Positions 62,121 through 64,000 of a stretch of DNA of 64,000 bases are shown in pieces. Made by a program: the position numbers and the translations under genes. The notes beneath the pieces were generated by a model. That model searched no databases, was not told where the DNA came from, and saw nothing but the letters and a program-made list of their open reading frames with translations. Each line of letters starts with the position of its first letter. Within the stretch, counting starts at the first letter, position 1. Origin of the DNA: Bradyrhizobium sp. B097 (GTDB taxonomy: Bacteria > Pseudomonadota > Alphaproteobacteria > Rhizobiales > Xanthobacteraceae); contig NZ_CP152412.1 in assembly GCF_038957035.1 (NCBI RefSeq), positions 2,042,501-2,106,500 on the forward strand. Direction: 5' to 3'.

Positions 62121-63446
62121 ATGAGCCAGTCCGCAACCGTCGCGCCCGATCGCGGAGCCCGCAGCGAGGTCGAGACGTCCACAATCCGCGCGATCTCCTG
62201 GCGGCTGATCCCGTTCCTGATCCTGGCCTACTTCTTCTCCTACCTCGATCGCGTCAATCTCTCGTTCGCCGCGCTGCAAATGAATGCGGAGCTGAAGTTC
62301 TCGCCGGTGGTGTTCTCGTTCGGCGCCGGCATCTTCTTCATCGGCTATTTCATTTTCGAGGTGCCGAGCAATCTGGCGCTGGAGCGATTCGGCGCCAGCA
62401 AGTGGATCGCCCGCATCATGGTGAGCTGGGGCATCCTCTCGGCGTTGATGGCGGCAGTCTATGACGAGCACAGCTTCTATGCGTTGCGCTTCTTCCTCGG
62501 TGTCGCCGAGGCCGGCTTCTTCCCCGGCATCATCCTCTATCTCACTTACTGGTACCCGGCCGAGTATCGCGCGCGCTTCCTCGCCGCCTTCGCGCTTGCC
62601 GTGCCGATTTCGACCGTGATCGGCGCCCCGATCTCCGGCCTGTTGCTCGGGCTCGACGGCGTGATGGGGCTGAAGGGCTGGCAGTGGCTGTTCGTGATCG
62701 AGGGCATCCCCTCGGTGCTGCTCGGCATCGTCACCTGGTTCTATCTCACCGACCGGCCGGAGAAGGCCAATTGGCTCTCGGCCGAGCAGAGGGCCTGGCT
62801 GAAGGCGAAGCTCGATGCCGAGGTCGCGGCCAAGCAGGCGGCGCAGCACTTCACGCTCGGCCAGGCGCTGTCCTCGCCGAAGGTGCTGGCGCTCAGCGCG
62901 ATCTATTTCGGCTTCGTCGCCTCGCTCTATGGCATGCAGTTCTGGCTGCCGCAGATCGTCAAGGCGTTCGGTCTCACCAACGCGCAGACCGGCTTCGTCA
63001 CCGCGATCCCCTATGTGTTCGGCACCGTCGCGATGATCCTGTGGGCGCGCCGTTCCGACGCCACGCGGGAGCGCGTGTTTCATGTCGGCGCGCCGCTTTT
63101 GCTCACGGCGCTGTCGCTCGCCATCTCCAGCTACATCACCGATCCGACCATGACCATGGTCGTGCTGACGGTTGCCGCGATCGGCGTGTTCTGCACCTTC
63201 GCGGTGTTCTGGACGCTGCCGACCGCCTGGCTGTCAGGCACCGCCGCTGCCGGCGCGATCGCGCTGATCAACTCGATCGGCAACCTCGCCGGTTTCGGCG
63301 GGCCCTATCTGATCGGCTGGGTGAAGGAGACGACCGGCAGCACGTCGACCGGCCTCCTGGTGCTGTCGCTGCTGCCGCTCGCGGCCGGCCTGCTGGTTTT
63401 CCTCGGCAGCCACGAGACCAAGACCGAGTTCGCGGGCGCGAAATAG
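62121..63446 (+). CDS. MFS transporter, anion:cation symporter (ACS) family
   Basis: The 441-residue protein has 12 predicted TM helices, the ACS start RLIPFLILAYFFSYLDRVNLSFAALQM and the FEVPSNLALERFGASKWI and PGIILYLTYWYPAEYRAR blocks seen in phthalate, tartrate and glucarate carriers. It would import an organic anion with protons. No catabolic genes lie beside it, so the substrate is open. A GGGG site precedes the ATG. Confidence 0.88.
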   Translation: MSQSATVAPDRGARSEVETSTIRAISWRLIPFLILAYFFSYLDRVNLSFAALQMNAELKFSPVVFSFGAGIFFIGYFIFEVPSNLALERFGASKWIARIMVSWGILSALMAAVYDEHSFYALRFFLGVAEAGFFPGIILYLTYWYPAEYRARFLAAFALAVPISTVIGAPISGLLLGLDGVMGLKGWQWLFVIEGIPSVLLGIVTWFYLTDRPEKANWLSAEQRAWLKAKLDAEVAAKQAAQHFTLGQALSSPKVLALSAIYFGFVASLYGMQFWLPQIVKAFGLTNAQTGFVTAIPYVFGTVAMILWARRSDATRERVFHVGAPLLLTALSLAISSYITDPTMTMVVLTVAAIGVFCTFAVFWTLPTAWLSGTAAAGAIALINSIGNLAGFGGPYLIGWVKETTGSTSTGLLVLSLLPLAAGLLVFLGSHETKTEFAGAK

Positions 63447-63458
63447 GGTAACGGCTGC

Positions 63459-63541
63459 GTAGGATGGGTAGAGCGAAGCGAAACCCATCGTTCATGGTCT
63501 GAGGCGAGACGATGGGTTTCGCTTCGCTCTACCCATCCTAC
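63459..63541. repeat. Long hairpin repeat
   Basis: GTAGGATGGGTAGAGCGAAG and its complement CTTCGCTCTACCCATCCTAC form arms of about 34 bases with GCGAAACCCATCG / CGATGGGTTTCGC inside. It lies between convergent genes and may serve as a two-way terminator as well as a dispersed element. Confidence 0.72.
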
Positions 63542-63553
63542 ATTTCTTGGCTG

Positions 63554-63835
63554 CTAGACCGGGTATCGCCACTTCAGCGAACGGCGCACGAAGAAGATCG
63601 CAACCAGCGTGACGCCCAGCGCTGCAAGCCACGTCCACATCAGGATGCCGCCCTGCGCCAGGGCGTAGCGCTCGGAGAGCGTGAGCGCGACCAGAACGCC
63701 GATGAGCCCGGCACCCGACCAATAGAGCGGCGAGCGCAGCATTCCCGTCGTGGCGTGCTCAGCCGCGCGTTCGCGTGCCCGGCCGACGGACCAGATCAGG
63801 AAGCCTGCGTAACCAAGGGCCAATATCCATGACAT
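63554..63835 (-). CDS. Small membrane protein, three TM helices
   Basis: The 93-residue protein has hydrophobic segments at about 3-17, 36-55 and 64-82 and a basic ending (RRSLKWRYPV). I do not recognise a family. It is convergent with the MFS gene beyond the hairpin. Confidence 0.6.
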   Translation of the reverse strand: MSWILALGYAGFLIWSVGRARERAAEHATTGMLRSPLYWSGAGLIGVLVALTLSERYALAQGGILMWTWLAALGVTLVAIFFVRRSLKWRYPV

Positions 63836-64000
63836 GGCGGCAACCTCGCATGCCGCTGCTTCCGTGACCGTAAACGGCCGCGGCCAGAGTCGACGTATCG
63901 GGGCGAAAGAGGCCGATTCCGGCCCGTCCTCACGAATTGGTTACTAATGACGAATATTGACATTCATCAGTGATAAATCGATACTCTTCATCAGTCGTCA
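63836..64000. other. Right-edge region, no gene; direct repeat
   Basis: No coding sequence is visible. TTCATCAGT is repeated at 63963-63971 and 63987-63995 (24-base period) in an AT-rich stretch that could be the promoter of a gene beyond the edge. Confidence 0.35.

Noticed and set aside
61446..63083. 545-codon open frame antisense to the AlkZ-like and MFS genes
   Set aside because: It crosses two well-supported genes and their intergenic hairpin, which no real gene would do.

Overview
The window is GC-rich, densely coded DNA whose gene content and intergenic palindromes fit an alphaproteobacterium of the Bradyrhizobium/Nitrobacteraceae type. Supporting signs are FixK/FNR-type TTGAT-N4-ATCAA boxes, a vanillate-type Rieske demethylase, an SMP-30 sugar route, Tad pilus genes, and repeat families I associate with that group. 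This assignment is inference. I see no tRNA, rRNA, CRISPR array or replication origin.

Layout. 1-3.2 kb: oxidative sugar module (galactose/arabinose-type 1-dehydrogenase, mutarotase, SMP-30 lactonase). 3.2-7.7 kb: TetR regulator with an operator over its start, the remnant of a decarboxylase-like gene, a DUF1932 dehydrogenase, an SDR and a crotonase-fold protein. 8-11 kb: PilZ protein, methyltransferase, a frameshifted IS5-type transposase and intergenic remnants. 11-16 kb: a Tat sulfatase with its own formylglycine-generating enzyme, an outer-membrane protein and a small secreted protein, with two perfect FixK-type boxes. 16-22 kb: methyltransferase, DOPA-dioxygenase-like protein, a GGDEF/EAL protein and an L,D-transpeptidase-like protein. 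22-25 kb: vanA-vanR-vanB operon with a perfect palindromic operator, then a second GGDEF/EAL protein.

27.4-35.9 kb is the most unusual part. It is a divergent catabolic cluster with a haem-oxygenase-like diiron oxidase (HDO), two 2Fe-2S ferredoxins flanking an unrecognised 98-residue protein, a GntR/FCD regulator and a GMC alcohol oxidase/dehydrogenase. Facing it are a transporter, an aldehyde dehydrogenase and a GlcG-like protein. Two copies of a 13-bp GTATAC-N-GTATAC operator lie in the divergent promoter region. The layout suggests import of a small organic compound, attack by the diiron enzyme fed by dedicated ferredoxins, and oxidation of an alcohol to an aldehyde and then an acid. The substrate is unknown.

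36-47 kb: hemE, a small PilZ protein, TadE/TadG, a LysR regulator, slyX-trhO, a gamma-glutamyltransferase-like protein, an FKBP isomerase, a hydroxyacid dehydrogenase, CsbD, a cupin and a crotonase. 47-50.8 kb: two divergent Tat-exported hydrolases and a VOC protein. 50.8-56 kb: a two-component system whose promoter carries three ATTAC repeats at exact 11-bp spacing, next to an ArnT-like glycosyltransferase and two small secreted proteins. 56-60 kb: a FecR protein, a beta-barrel protein with a Thr/Pro mucin-like linker, and a divergent protein O-mannosyltransferase-like enzyme. 60-64 kb: OmpA-like protein, small unknown protein, AlkZ/YcaQ-type protein, MFS carrier and a small membrane protein. 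Several families of palindromic intergenic repeats occur throughout.
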